A stretch of DNA of 64,000 bases from Marixanthomonas sp. SCSIO 43207 (GCF_019904255.1 NZ_CP063203.1:2304001-2368000), one strand, 5' to 3'. Counted from the stretch's first letter, positions 26,621-35,469 are shown. The notes: generated by a model not told the origin, from the sequence alone. Made by a program: numbers and translations.

Positions 26621-27745
26621 TTAAAACTGAATCACATCACTTTCTGACGGAAGCTTTTGAGTAAAATCAGTATCTTCTGAAGGTGAAAAAGGGGATAACG
26701 GCGGAACGTCTAAATATCCCGGAGGTAATTGCCCTAACTTTTTAAACTGAGGAAACACATATGGAAGACTTTCAAAGTAGAGTCCGTCCTCATAGGCTTC
26801 AATAGATTTACCTTCAGGATTGGTAAGCAAATGCATATGTAAATGCGGCGCAGATGAGTTTCCTGAATTACCCAAGCGACCTACTTCATCTCCGGTAGCA
26901 ACCACATCACCAACCGTTACAGTAACCGAATTTGGGATAAGGTGGCAATAGGTGCTAATGGTGCCATCAGCGTGTTCTATATACACAACATTTCCGGTTA
27001 CATTTTCAGTAGTAATATCATAATCATATTCGCCGGGGGTTTGATGATCGGGGATTGTATTTTTAGTAAATAAAACGGTACCACTTTCTACAGCAGTTAC
27101 GGGTTGATTATAACAGTACCAATCTTCTAGTGAGGTTCCTTCATTTTTATAAGGAAGTCCTTCTTCAATACGCGCATAATCTATGGCGTAGCGTTGGGGA
27201 TTGTTACCAATCAAATAACCTTCTTGAGTGGTATCATATTGTGGTTCGGGATAAGGAAAAATAGCTCGAGTATGATAGGAGGTACTCCCGGGAGCTCCTT
27301 CAGCCAACCAAATACCTTCGGGAACGGGAAAGGTAATGGTTTTACTAGCAGGATAGTTTGAGTTGATTGGTAGGGTAAATGTTTCAACCTTTTCAGATCC
27401 GTTAGTATCGGTATAATAAAACGTGTGCTTTATTTGTTGGGTATTCCAACCAGATTCAGGATATGGCAACCAAATGCTAGCTAAGTGTAAATCGTCTTTA
27501 GTAATAAAATCGGTATAGGTTTGTAATAAAGTTGAACCTTGATATAGTTCTGCTTTAGATATCGAAGGAGCCTTGATGTGTAATTCATACACCAACCAAT
27601 CACCTTCTGTGTTGGTTACTTTAACAGGGTCTGTAGGTAATGCAATAAAAAAAGATTGTCTTTGTGTGCTAGCATCATCGCCTTTGCAAGCAGCAAAACA
27701 GATAAAAAAGAACACACAAACTATTTTTAAATAGGGTACAAGCAT
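26621..27745 (-). CDS. M23 family metallopeptidase lipoprotein
   Basis: The chosen start (27745) gives 374 residues beginning MLVPYLKIVCVFFFICFAAC, a lipoprotein signal with the lipidated Cys in FAAC; the frame runs 23 codons further upstream without a signal. The C-terminal half has the M23/LytM fold: YCYNQPVTAVESGTVLF, YIEHADGTISTYCHL and HLHMHLL. The HxH pair is present and the usual upstream metal ligands appear altered (YNQPV rather than GxDxxxP), so activity on peptidoglycan is uncertain. The N-terminal part is a beta domain. Probably faces the periplasm from a membrane. Confidence 0.8.
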   Translation of the reverse strand: MLVPYLKIVCVFFFICFAACKGDDASTQRQSFFIALPTDPVKVTNTEGDWLVYELHIKAPSISKAELYQGSTLLQTYTDFITKDDLHLASIWLPYPESGWNTQQIKHTFYYTDTNGSEKVETFTLPINSNYPASKTITFPVPEGIWLAEGAPGSTSYHTRAIFPYPEPQYDTTQEGYLIGNNPQRYAIDYARIEEGLPYKNEGTSLEDWYCYNQPVTAVESGTVLFTKNTIPDHQTPGEYDYDITTENVTGNVVYIEHADGTISTYCHLIPNSVTVTVGDVVATGDEVGRLGNSGNSSAPHLHMHLLTNPEGKSIEAYEDGLYFESLPYVFPQFKKLGQLPPGYLDVPPLSPFSPSEDTDFTQKLPSESDVIQF

Positions 27746-27803
27746 AAGACTGTTTTTTTTGTTTGGCTGATAAAGAGATATAAAGATAAAATAATTAGGT
27801 AAG

Positions 27804-27879
27804 CTATACTTCAATAGGCTGAAGTATAGTTACTTTATAGCTACTGTATAGATACTCTATAGCTAGTGTATGGATAGTG
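27804..27879. promoter_or_regulatory. Hairpin and 22-bp tandem repeat between divergent genes
   Basis: A perfect 10-bp inverted repeat CTATACTTCA-ATAGGC-TGAAGTATAG (27804-27829) is followed by two 22-bp direct repeats, at 27836-27857 and 27858-27879, each starting TATAGCTA. They lie between the starts of the M23 lipoprotein (minus) and the DoxX-like protein (plus), so they may control either gene. Confidence 0.45.
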
Positions 27880-27976
27880 TATGGATTTGTAGGAATACGC
27901 GTTGTAATTCTTACAAGATAAAAATTTGAATAAAAAGGTAGTAATATATCGTATATAGATTTGTTATTTTTATGAG

Positions 27977-28699
27977 ATGAATGTAGTCACCAAGCTGGAT
28001 CAATTTCATGCAAGAGCTAAACAAAACCAATGGCTCAAGTATTTTGCTATCTTCAATCGGTTAGCATTGGCAGCAGGGTTTATTCCCGCAGGTATTGTAA
28101 AATTGATGGATGAGCGTTTTGCTAACGGTCTTTCTGAATTACACCCAATGGGAGCGTATTTGGTGGCATTACATCATACGGGGTATTATTATACCTTTAT
28201 AGGTGTTGTACAACTACTGGCTGCAGTATTATTATTGATTCCTAGAACTGTTGCATTGGGAGCAGTTATATACTTTCCTATTATTTTAAATATCTGTATA
28301 CTAAGTTTTGCTGTACGTTTTGATGGTTCTTTATTTACAGCTCCGCTTATGGTTTTGGCAAATGTTTACCTACTTTGTTGGCATTATGATAGATTGAAAT
28401 ATTTACTTCCATTCAAACAAACAGCATTTATTTCTTCAGAAAAGGTACCAGTGAAGAAAACTACAAACCGAGTACCTTGGAAGTTTTTCACAGGCGTATT
28501 TCTAGTAACTGTACTTATTGTTTTTAGCACATCACATATGTATAAGATTATGCCCAAAAACACGTATACTCAATGTATGTCACAGTTTAAAAATACCAAT
28601 CGACTAACAGCTGGAAAAAACTTTTGTGATTGCGTACATAAGCAAGGAAATCCCTTAAATTCTTGCATAGAGATCTATGAAAATTCAGAAAATGATTAA
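27977..28699 (+). CDS. DoxX-like membrane protein
   Basis: A 240-residue protein with about five transmembrane helices. The N-terminal 130 residues resemble the DoxX-like group: GFIPAGIVKLMDERF, then GYYYTFIGVVQLLAAVLLLIP. A fifth helix (about 165-185) is followed by a cysteine-bearing tail (TQCMSQF, NFCDCVHKQGNPLNSC) likely outside the cytoplasm. Function of this group is not defined; roles in redox or sulfur metabolism are proposed for relatives. The GNAT gene follows 32 bases later. Confidence 0.7.
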   Translation: MNVVTKLDQFHARAKQNQWLKYFAIFNRLALAAGFIPAGIVKLMDERFANGLSELHPMGAYLVALHHTGYYYTFIGVVQLLAAVLLLIPRTVALGAVIYFPIILNICILSFAVRFDGSLFTAPLMVLANVYLLCWHYDRLKYLLPFKQTAFISSEKVPVKKTTNRVPWKFFTGVFLVTVLIVFSTSHMYKIMPKNTYTQCMSQFKNTNRLTAGKNFCDCVHKQGNPLNSCIEIYENSEND

Positions 28700-28731
28700 T
28701 ATGTAATTTTTTAATTATTTATCTTGCCTTA

Positions 28732-29256
28732 ATGAATTATAAAACCTTTGAAACCGAGCGATTGCTATTGCAGCCTACTTCTGTAAAGGATGCTCCCATG
28801 ATATACAATTTGCTCAACACCCCAAAATGGTTACAATACATTGGAGATCGTAATATTAAAACAGTTACAGAAGCCAAAAAGTATATTGAAAAAAGAATGC
28901 TGCCACAATTGCACCGATTGGGATATGGAAACTATACCGTGATACGGAAAGGTGATAAACAGAAGATAGGTTCGTGTGGGTTATACGATAGGGAAGGAGT
29001 AGAAGGAGTAGACATTGGTTTTGCCTTTTTACCTCAATACGAACAAAAAGGATATGCCTTTGAAGCTGCTAGTTGTATACTTGACGCAGCATTTTATGAG
29101 TTTAATATTCAAACGGTACAAGGATATACTACAAAACAAAATTACGGTTCGCAAAAACTATTGGAAAAACTCGGACTACTAAAAAAAGGGACCGTAACAC
29201 TACCCGACGATGACGAAGAACTTTTGTTGTACAAGATAGAAAAGGTACAAGACTAA
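28732..29256 (+). CDS. GNAT family N-acetyltransferase (RimJ-like)
   Basis: A 174-residue acetyltransferase of the RimJ/RimL type, which acetylates N-terminal or small-molecule amines using acetyl-CoA. It starts with FETERLLLQPTSVKDAPMIY and shows the acetyl-CoA-binding region around FLPQYEQKGYAFEAAS (the family's Q/RxxGxG/A appears as QKGYAF) and NYGSQKLLEKLGL near the end. The substrate cannot be deduced. Confidence 0.87.
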   Translation: MNYKTFETERLLLQPTSVKDAPMIYNLLNTPKWLQYIGDRNIKTVTEAKKYIEKRMLPQLHRLGYGNYTVIRKGDKQKIGSCGLYDREGVEGVDIGFAFLPQYEQKGYAFEAASCILDAAFYEFNIQTVQGYTTKQNYGSQKLLEKLGLLKKGTVTLPDDDEELLLYKIEKVQD

Positions 29257-29282
29257 TTGCATTATAATTTAAAAATCATAAA

Positions 29283-29747
29283 ATGAAAGCTATTTATACA
29301 ATTTGTATGGTATTGATAGGAATGGGGATAGGCTCAGCCTGCACCTGTGTTGAGATAAAATCACCTTTCAACCAGAAGGTGAAAAAAGCCTATGCTAAAA
29401 ACGATTTAATTTTTACCGGAAAGGTAGTCTCAAAAGAACAGATTAATACTGAATCTACTGCTGTTTTTGGAAAACAGGTACGTTTTACGTTTGAAATTAT
29501 TAAAGTAATAAAAGGAGCAAAAAAGGTAACTCAAGTTGAAGTTATTACCAATGAGGACTCAGCTAGTTGTGGATATGCCTTTGTAGTTGGTAAAAGCTAC
29601 TTGGTATATTCAAAAAGTACAGACTATTATGCAGAAGTCACAGGTTCAAAATATGATTATAGTACCGGTTTGTGTACTCGCAATAGCAGGTTGTCTTCGG
29701 TTCGTAAAAGAGAGCTAAGAATTCTCAATAGGCTTGATAGACAATAG
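29283..29747 (+). CDS. Exported TIMP/NTR-like domain protein
   Basis: A 154-residue protein with a signal peptide (1-19) directly followed by CTCVE, with the mature protein starting at or near the first Cys, as in netrin/TIMP-like domains. Further support: the strand ENDLIFTGKVVSKE-type phrase (NDLIFTGKVVSK), FEIIKVIKGAKK, and later cysteines in SASCGYAF and GLCTRN that could pair with the N-terminal ones. Bacterial members are of unknown function; the metalloprotease-inhibitor role of animal TIMPs should not be assumed. Confidence 0.7.
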   Translation: MKAIYTICMVLIGMGIGSACTCVEIKSPFNQKVKKAYAKNDLIFTGKVVSKEQINTESTAVFGKQVRFTFEIIKVIKGAKKVTQVEVITNEDSASCGYAFVVGKSYLVYSKSTDYYAEVTGSKYDYSTGLCTRNSRLSSVRKRELRILNRLDRQ

Positions 29748-29794
29748 TGTTGGGACATTATAATACTTTTAAAAAAAGATATTTCCTACAAAAT

Positions 29795-29842
29795 ATACCC
29801 AAATCTGGGTATTGGGTGAATCAATAAGACTACTTACATTTC
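29795..29842 (+). promoter_or_regulatory. Promoter with palindromic operator (site B)
   Basis: ATACCCAAATCTGGGTAT (29795-29812) differs from site A at 20.7 kb by one base. TACATTTC (29835-29842), a 7 of 8 match to the -7 box, follows after exactly 22 nt, as in site A. The start codon is 22 nt further on. Confidence 0.65.
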
Positions 29843-29864
29843 TTCAAAAGAAATTTAAGTTATA

Positions 29865-32174
29865 ATGCATACCTCTTTTAAATGGCACCTTTTCTATTCG
29901 GTATTACTCATTTTTTGTAATTTTTTTTCTACCGCTGCTCAAGACTGTACGCAGGACAGTAGAGTGACAAAAGCTAAACAGAACATGAGTGCGGGTGATA
30001 GTGGTTTAACCTGCGGTAATGTTGCAGAATTTTATGCAAAGCTCTGTCAGTGCAAAACAAAACCCTTAAAAAAAGCAGAAGCTTCCAATCTTAAAAAGCA
30101 ATTAGAAGCCATCAAAACTAGTTACAATGACTATGGTGTATATTGTAAAGATTTCGGAAAAATAACAGATTATGTACCAGATTGTCTTGTACAATCAAAT
30201 CAACAAGGATCAGGTGATGATGACCTTTTAAAAGCCTTAACAAGTCTTGCAGATAATGGAAATGCATCTTCTGCAGTTTCAGGAAGTGCAGATTGTAATT
30301 TTGCCGCTAGAGATAAGTTTGGTAGTACTTCGTTTTCAAATTCAGGAGCAGAACATGCAGCCAATCAATATGAAGGCTATCGGTGTCATTGCATAAACGG
30401 AACGGCTCAAAAACAATTTGATGGTTCAGCATTTTCGGTTAAACAACTTAAAAATTTACGTCAGAATTATTATAACGTCAAAGGACCGAGTGATCCAGGC
30501 TTGAGTCCTTTACCATCAAAATGCGCAGACAGTCCGCGAGGTGGTTCATCTAGCGGAAAAGTTGGTCCAAAACCTATTGCTAGACAAAACATAGGTGAAA
30601 TAGTTACTGGTAATCAATTAAGCCGTGATCTTACAGATTTTATGGGATCATTGGCTAGTGAAAGTTCAAACCCCGGTATTAAGGCACTAGCCGAAGAAAT
30701 GCAACAAAATAGTGCTACAATTGATCAAATAAGAGCAGATGCTTCCATATTTGGCCCAATGGATGAAACAACGGATCAAATGCTAAATATGGGAGAAAAT
30801 GTTATGCAAGCCATTGCCATTGGAAAAGCTATTTTTGGAGTTAATAAAAGTAAAAAACCTGAATTAACTGCTGCTCAAAAACAGTTACGGTCTTCAATGG
30901 GTAGTTTGAGTCGTAAAATACGTATGATTTATGATGAAGTAACAGCTATTCCATACTATTATGAGGCTAATCAAGAAACATTACAAGAATTAAACAAACT
31001 AGAACAACGGTTGCTTGAATATGAATATGCAACTGCTTCAGCAAGATTGATATACTTAGAATATATTGTATTTGACGGGTTTCCAACACAAACTGAAATG
31101 GCAACGATAAAATCTACAATAAATACGATGCCTATAGAGCAAGTTTTGAAACGAATTGAAACCATTCAAAACCAGTACAATACAGACGATATGCCTCATA
31201 TGGCTAATGCTTCAGAAGGGTTGGCAGGAACTTTTGACAAAATAAATATGTATAAAGCAAGGTGTTATGCTGCACTTGGTATGAAAGATAAAGCTGAACA
31301 AATTAGAAAAAACCTAACCTATAATGTTGCAATTAATGATGCTATTAAATTAACGCAAGAATCATTTAAAAATAAAGATTATTATTCTACTGCTCAATAT
31401 GCTTCGCTAGTTCAAGATCATTTTCAGAATGAAACCGTTGTAAGAACCATATATCCAGACTTGATAAGTCTTACATACAATTTTGATGGGATACGAAGAT
31501 TTGAAATAGGTTATTTAGCTGCATTGGGTGTAATTGCTAATATAAAGACCAATCAAATAACTCAAGCAGATCAAGCATTAAAAGGCTTGAAGAGAATGCA
31601 CACTACTTTTGAAGAAACCTATGAATATTATAGAGATGAGGTGAGTAAACGAAAAAAAATGAATTTATCAGATGAAGAGTTTCGCCTAGAAGTATTAAGA
31701 AGTAAAGCTATGCTGAATGTAGCTAATGCACACTTGGCAGCTAAAAAAGGAAATCCTCAAGAAGCTCTATCTTTAATAATAGAGGCCAAAAAGCTATATG
31801 ATGAGGCTCCCGAATTGGCAATTCAAAAGTTTGATGCTTGGTTTTTATACCAAAAGCTAGAAATCTTAATGACACTTCAAAAGTTTGAAGAAGCCAAAGA
31901 TGTCATTAGAGATTTAAAACAAAATCATGCTATCAATGCAATTGCAGGTGTCACTAATTATGATAGTAATAATCTAGGCTATTTCAATGCATATATTCGG
32001 TTTAAAAAAGAAGATTATAAGGGTGCTTTATTTGCTTTAAAAATTTTGAAAAAGCAACAGCCCACTAATCCTAAAATTTATGCACTTGAAGAAGAAGTAT
32101 ACAAAGCTCTAGATAATACGAACCTGGCTGAGAAAAGCCATCAAAAATATTTGGAAACACTTCAAAAACTTTAA
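29865..32174 (+). CDS. Secreted cysteine-module and TPR protein
   Basis: A 769-residue protein with a signal peptide (1-26, FSTAAQ). The N-terminal third holds two related cysteine-containing modules: one with YAKLCQCKTK followed by KKQLEAIKTSYNDYGVYC (about 52-92), the other with YEGYRCHCINGT followed by VKQLKNLRQNYYNV (about 168-205). A helical region with the acidic, Gln-rich TPR-like repeats fills the rest to the C-terminus (for example EALSLIIEAKKLYDEAPE and DYKGALFALKILKKQQPTNP). It is probably a periplasmic or surface scaffold. It forms an operon with the next gene (28 bases apart) under promoter site B. Family not recognised. Confidence 0.7.
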   Translation: MHTSFKWHLFYSVLLIFCNFFSTAAQDCTQDSRVTKAKQNMSAGDSGLTCGNVAEFYAKLCQCKTKPLKKAEASNLKKQLEAIKTSYNDYGVYCKDFGKITDYVPDCLVQSNQQGSGDDDLLKALTSLADNGNASSAVSGSADCNFAARDKFGSTSFSNSGAEHAANQYEGYRCHCINGTAQKQFDGSAFSVKQLKNLRQNYYNVKGPSDPGLSPLPSKCADSPRGGSSSGKVGPKPIARQNIGEIVTGNQLSRDLTDFMGSLASESSNPGIKALAEEMQQNSATIDQIRADASIFGPMDETTDQMLNMGENVMQAIAIGKAIFGVNKSKKPELTAAQKQLRSSMGSLSRKIRMIYDEVTAIPYYYEANQETLQELNKLEQRLLEYEYATASARLIYLEYIVFDGFPTQTEMATIKSTINTMPIEQVLKRIETIQNQYNTDDMPHMANASEGLAGTFDKINMYKARCYAALGMKDKAEQIRKNLTYNVAINDAIKLTQESFKNKDYYSTAQYASLVQDHFQNETVVRTIYPDLISLTYNFDGIRRFEIGYLAALGVIANIKTNQITQADQALKGLKRMHTTFEETYEYYRDEVSKRKKMNLSDEEFRLEVLRSKAMLNVANAHLAAKKGNPQEALSLIIEAKKLYDEAPELAIQKFDAWFLYQKLEILMTLQKFEEAKDVIRDLKQNHAINAIAGVTNYDSNNLGYFNAYIRFKKEDYKGALFALKILKKQQPTNPKIYALEEEVYKALDNTNLAEKSHQKYLETLQKL

Positions 32175-32202
32175 TTACCATATTTATTTAAACCTTTTTA
32201 CT

Positions 32203-33492
32203 ATGAAAAATACAAAGCTATCCATACTATTAGTTACGTTATTATGTTTAGTACAAATCATACCTATAAATGCACAAGAAACCCCCGATTTAGGTATTAT
32301 GCCTATTTATAAATTCACCAACAATCAAGTGTTGTTTGTTGATGGGACAGCGGGAGAACTTAAAAGTTTTGCTGTACTCGATCAACCGGTTATGGCAGTT
32401 GCAGTCAATAAAGAGACAGGAATGAGTTATGCTGCCAGCCGGCATAGTGTTTATAAAATAGAAACAGAAAGCGGAGAAGTAGTAGATAGTTATCAATTTT
32501 TTGATATTCTAGAAAAAGGACCAGAAGACCTTACCGATCCAAATATGATGATTATTCCTAGGGGAATTACCAATAAGGGACAAGTAATCGTTATGCATAA
32601 TGATGCTTTTAGAAATCTACAAAAAAAGCAACAAGAGCTTACCTCAAAAATGAAAAATGCTTCTACAAATGAAATAATGGAGTTAAGTAAGCAACTATCA
32701 GAAATTTCTCCAAAATTAGCTGAAGCCGGTAAAAAACAAACCTATTATTTGATAGACTTTTCAACCAAGTCAAAGCGAATTTTTAATGAATATGATATCA
32801 CTAAAGAAAGGTTTTTAGCACTACGCAATAATGGCACCTTTATACTTCACGACAAGAGCAAGCAATCTATAAAATTTATAGATGTAAATACGAATGAGGT
32901 TATAAAAGAAGTATCATCTTCAATATTATATGACCAATTTCCTGAATTACGTAAATACAGTAGAAACGCTACTGTTAGACTTTTATCAGACAACCTTTTA
33001 TTATATAACTTTATAGGAAATGGAGAAGGCGTTCGGTTCCTATATAATTTAGAAAATAATGAGATTCTCTTTAGTGAAAGTTATGAAGGAATTACCAATA
33101 TAGGCTATCCCTTATATTATGAAAACACATCAGAATATTTATTTGGAGAAAAAGATTGTTCAGTAGGTCCTATGCCAGATGCACCTGATTTTGGTTCACC
33201 AGCTGGTACTTCCAAAAAGAAAATGGCCGAATGGCAAGAACAGATGACTAAGAAACAAAATGAATGGCAAAAAGCCATGAAAGAATGGCAAGATGCATCA
33301 TCAGATCCTGATAATTGCGATTTAAAGTTATATAGTGATATAAATAAAGAAAACTTGGTAATGAAAATTCCGAAAGCTTCTTTTGCCAGCATATACAACA
33401 ACAACTTTGCTTTGATTAATAGAATGTATGAATTGGTTTTATATAACGTTGAAACACAAGAGCCTGTTTGGACTATTGATATTGATTTTTAA
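32203..33492 (+). CDS. Secreted propeller-like protein, partner of the TPR protein
   Basis: A 429-residue protein with a signal peptide (1-24, INAQ). Its beta-rich body (LFVDGTAGELKSFAVLDQPVM-type repeats, cut here for length) suggests a WD40/YVTN-like propeller. Two charged coiled-coil insertions interrupt it: around 143-175 (KKQQELTSKMKNAS) and around 344-365 (EWQEQMTKKQNEWQKAMKEW). Two cysteines (ca. 322 and 375) may pair. Second gene of the site-B operon; likely partner of the TPR scaffold. Family not recognised. Confidence 0.65.
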   Translation: MKNTKLSILLVTLLCLVQIIPINAQETPDLGIMPIYKFTNNQVLFVDGTAGELKSFAVLDQPVMAVAVNKETGMSYAASRHSVYKIETESGEVVDSYQFFDILEKGPEDLTDPNMMIIPRGITNKGQVIVMHNDAFRNLQKKQQELTSKMKNASTNEIMELSKQLSEISPKLAEAGKKQTYYLIDFSTKSKRIFNEYDITKERFLALRNNGTFILHDKSKQSIKFIDVNTNEVIKEVSSSILYDQFPELRKYSRNATVRLLSDNLLLYNFIGNGEGVRFLYNLENNEILFSESYEGITNIGYPLYYENTSEYLFGEKDCSVGPMPDAPDFGSPAGTSKKKMAEWQEQMTKKQNEWQKAMKEWQDASSDPDNCDLKLYSDINKENLVMKIPKASFASIYNNNFALINRMYELVLYNVETQEPVWTIDIDF

Positions 33493-33502
33493 ATAAAACA
33501 TA

Positions 33503-33640
33503 TTAAAACAACTCAAAAACATATCCTAATAACCAATAAAGAATAATAAATACCACGATTGTACCAATGCAACCGCATTTGCCGCCACCAATTTTTTTGG
33601 CACCCCAAGCGGCTGCTATAATTCGTAAAAGTTTTTTCAT
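33503..33640 (-). CDS. 45-residue membrane peptide, flavobacterial type
   Basis: The frame runs from ATG at 33640 to TAA at 33503-33505. The product starts MKKLLRIIAAAWGAKKIGGG, then KCGC and one transmembrane helix (about 26-43). The amphipathic, glycine-rich start plus a CxC just before the helix resembles small conserved peptides seen in Flavobacteriaceae. A TATCTTTA box (minus strand, 33667-33660) is well placed 19 nt before the start. Converges on the propeller gene, 10 bases apart. Confidence 0.65.
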   Translation of the reverse strand: MKKLLRIIAAAWGAKKIGGGKCGCIGTIVVFIILYWLLGYVFELF

Positions 33641-33708
33641 AATAATGTTTGTATACTACTAAAGATACAATTAATTATAACTGAAAACGCAAAAGGTCAT
33701 ACAAAAAA

Positions 33709-33732
33709 AATCCCGTCATTACTGACGGGATT
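33709..33732 (-). terminator. Terminator of the YtxH-like gene
   Basis: A perfect 10-bp stem AATCCCGTCA/TGACGGGATT with a 4-nt loop; on the minus strand it is followed by eight T residues. It lies 24 bases after the YtxH-like stop. Confidence 0.88.
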
Positions 33733-33756
33733 ATAATGCATTTTATCTAACGGTAG

Positions 33757-33996
33757 TTAGCTTTTTGCTTGCTCAACTTTTTCTTTTGCAGTCCCTTTAA
33801 GTTCGTTGTACTTTTCAGAAATAGATGATTCTACATCTTTAGCCGTATCTTTAATTCGGTCTCCTGCGTTGCTAACTTTAGACTTTAAATTTTTTTTCTG
33901 CTCGGGTGACATACGTTTATATTGCCACCACGCCAATGCGCCTGCACCAATTCCTACTAATGCTGCTGCTATTCCTTTTTTTTGTGAATTTTTCAT
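33757..33996 (-). CDS. YtxH-like small stress protein
   Basis: A 79-residue protein: a hydrophobic, glycine-rich N-terminal segment (GIAAALVGIGAGALAWW) then a charged amphipathic helix (RIKDTAKDVESSISEKYNEL). This matches YtxH/general-stress-like small proteins, which are of unknown biochemical role and often induced by stress. It has its own terminator and a TATCTTTA-type box (minus strand, 34034-34027) upstream. Confidence 0.7.
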   Translation of the reverse strand: MKNSQKKGIAAALVGIGAGALAWWQYKRMSPEQKKNLKSKVSNAGDRIKDTAKDVESSISEKYNELKGTAKEKVEQAKS

Positions 33997-34270
33997 AGTT
34001 TTTTCTTTTTATTGTTACGTTGTAAATAAAGATACATCAAATTTGAGAGGTGTAATAACTTCATAATCACTTTAATATTTTTTTAGGCAGAAGTGTTAAT
34101 AAAAGTAACTCACATTAACATTTACGCACCATTGTAAACTATCAACACGACATTTTTTTGAATACAGAATTCCTTTCAATAGGCTGGTTTCAGTACCATT
34201 TAAAAAAAACTTTACAAAAAGTGTGATTTTTTTGCCACCTTGAACTCTAATAAGGTAAAGCAAGTATTTC

Positions 34271-34753
34271 ATGCAAGAACAAGCGTTTACAACCATCATA
34301 AAAGATAATGAAGGAATTCTTTATAAAGTTACCCGCTTGTTTACACAAACCGAAGCTGATCAACAGGATTTGTATCAAGAAATTGTCATCAATTTGTGGA
34401 AAGGGTTTGGCAGTTTTAGAGGAGATGCAAAAGTAAGTACTTGGATGTATCGCATTGCTTTAAATACGGCTGTTTTATATTCAAAAAAAGAAAAACGAAA
34501 AGGGCAAAAGGTGTCGCTAGATGGTATAACCTTAGTTAATGAGGTTTATGATCCTATACTCGAACAGCAATTAAAACTTGTTTACAAACACATACGAGAG
34601 CTCAATGATGTTGAAAAGGGGATAATTTTTCTTTTTCTGGAAGGAAAAAAGTATGAAACCATTGCTTCAATCACCGGGCTTAGCACAAGTAATGTAGGCA
34701 CTCGAATGGCACGTATTAAAGAAAAACTTAAAAATAAGATCACAAAAAAGTAA
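34271..34753 (+). CDS. ECF-type RNA polymerase sigma factor
   Basis: A 160-residue sigma-70 family protein with region 2 (YKVTRLFTQTEADQQDLYQEIVINLWKGF-type sequence, about 17-45; WMYRIALNTAVL near 59-70) and region 4 (IRELNDVEKGIIFLFLEG...IASITGLSTSNVGTRMARIK, about 106-152). It lacks regions 1 and 3, as in ECF sigmas. The membrane protein gene that starts 5 bases later is likely its regulator or partner. Target promoters are unknown. Confidence 0.9.
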   Translation: MQEQAFTTIIKDNEGILYKVTRLFTQTEADQQDLYQEIVINLWKGFGSFRGDAKVSTWMYRIALNTAVLYSKKEKRKGQKVSLDGITLVNEVYDPILEQQLKLVYKHIRELNDVEKGIIFLFLEGKKYETIASITGLSTSNVGTRMARIKEKLKNKITKK

Positions 34754-34758
34754 CCGAT

Positions 34759-35373
34759 ATGAAACTAGAAGACATGCAAAATGTGTGGTCACAGATGAGT
34801 AACCAACTAGAACAGCAAAAACAATTAACAGATGCTATTATTATGGAAATGACACAACAGAAATATAAAAACAGATTCAGTACACTTTCTTTTTATGAAA
34901 TTACAGGTGCAATTATTTGTGTACTGGCTGCGCTCTACATTTTGGCCAATTTAGATAAAATGAATACCTGGTATTTAATAACGTGTAGCTTGTTAGCTTC
35001 AGTATCATTACTAGCCTTACCGGTGTTTAGTCTGCGAGCTTTATTTGCTATGAAAAACTTAAACATTACCCAAAACACTTATAAAGATACTTTGGTCGAT
35101 TTTATAAAAAAGAAAAAACACGTTTTACTTGTTCAAAAAGTAGGAGCCGTGTATAGCGTCATATTAATGTGGCTAGTCGCTCCGGTTTTTTCTATGGCAG
35201 CCAATAATAAAGATTTATTTCAACAAGAACATTCTACAGGGATGCTAGTTTTTTATGCAGCAATTACATTAGGAGTACTCTGGTTTGCGCGTTGGGGATT
35301 TAACTGCTACAAGCGTATTACCGCTCGTGCAGCAGCAGATTTACAGCAACTGGAACAAATAGAAACTAACTAA
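34759..35373 (+). CDS. Membrane protein paired with the sigma factor
   Basis: A 204-residue protein with a cytoplasmic N-terminal helix (MQNVWSQMSNQLEQQKQL) and four transmembrane segments (about 45-65, 70-90, 125-145, 160-175). Five bases after the sigma factor stop, so surely co-transcribed. Genes of this type follow sigma factors in Flavobacteriaceae and are likely anti-sigma factors, but it has no recognisable zinc-binding anti-sigma motif (HxxxCxxC), so the role is inferred from position. Confidence 0.65.
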   Translation: MKLEDMQNVWSQMSNQLEQQKQLTDAIIMEMTQQKYKNRFSTLSFYEITGAIICVLAALYILANLDKMNTWYLITCSLLASVSLLALPVFSLRALFAMKNLNITQNTYKDTLVDFIKKKKHVLLVQKVGAVYSVILMWLVAPVFSMAANNKDLFQQEHSTGMLVFYAAITLGVLWFARWGFNCYKRITARAAADLQQLEQIETN

Positions 35374-35385
35374 TATTTTATTAAA

Positions 35386-35469
35386 ATGAATTCATTATTA
35401 ATTAACCTTAGTCTTATCATTTGTTTGTGGATATTAAGCGTATTATGTATGTTGAATTTAATTACATAA
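35386..35469 (+). CDS. Possible 27-residue membrane peptide
   Basis: A short frame 12 bases after the sigma-partner stop: MNSLLINLSLIICLWILSVL and a few more residues. It forms one hydrophobic helix. It could be a third operon member; length alone gives little support. Confidence 0.3.
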   Translation: MNSLLINLSLIICLWILSVLCMLNLIT

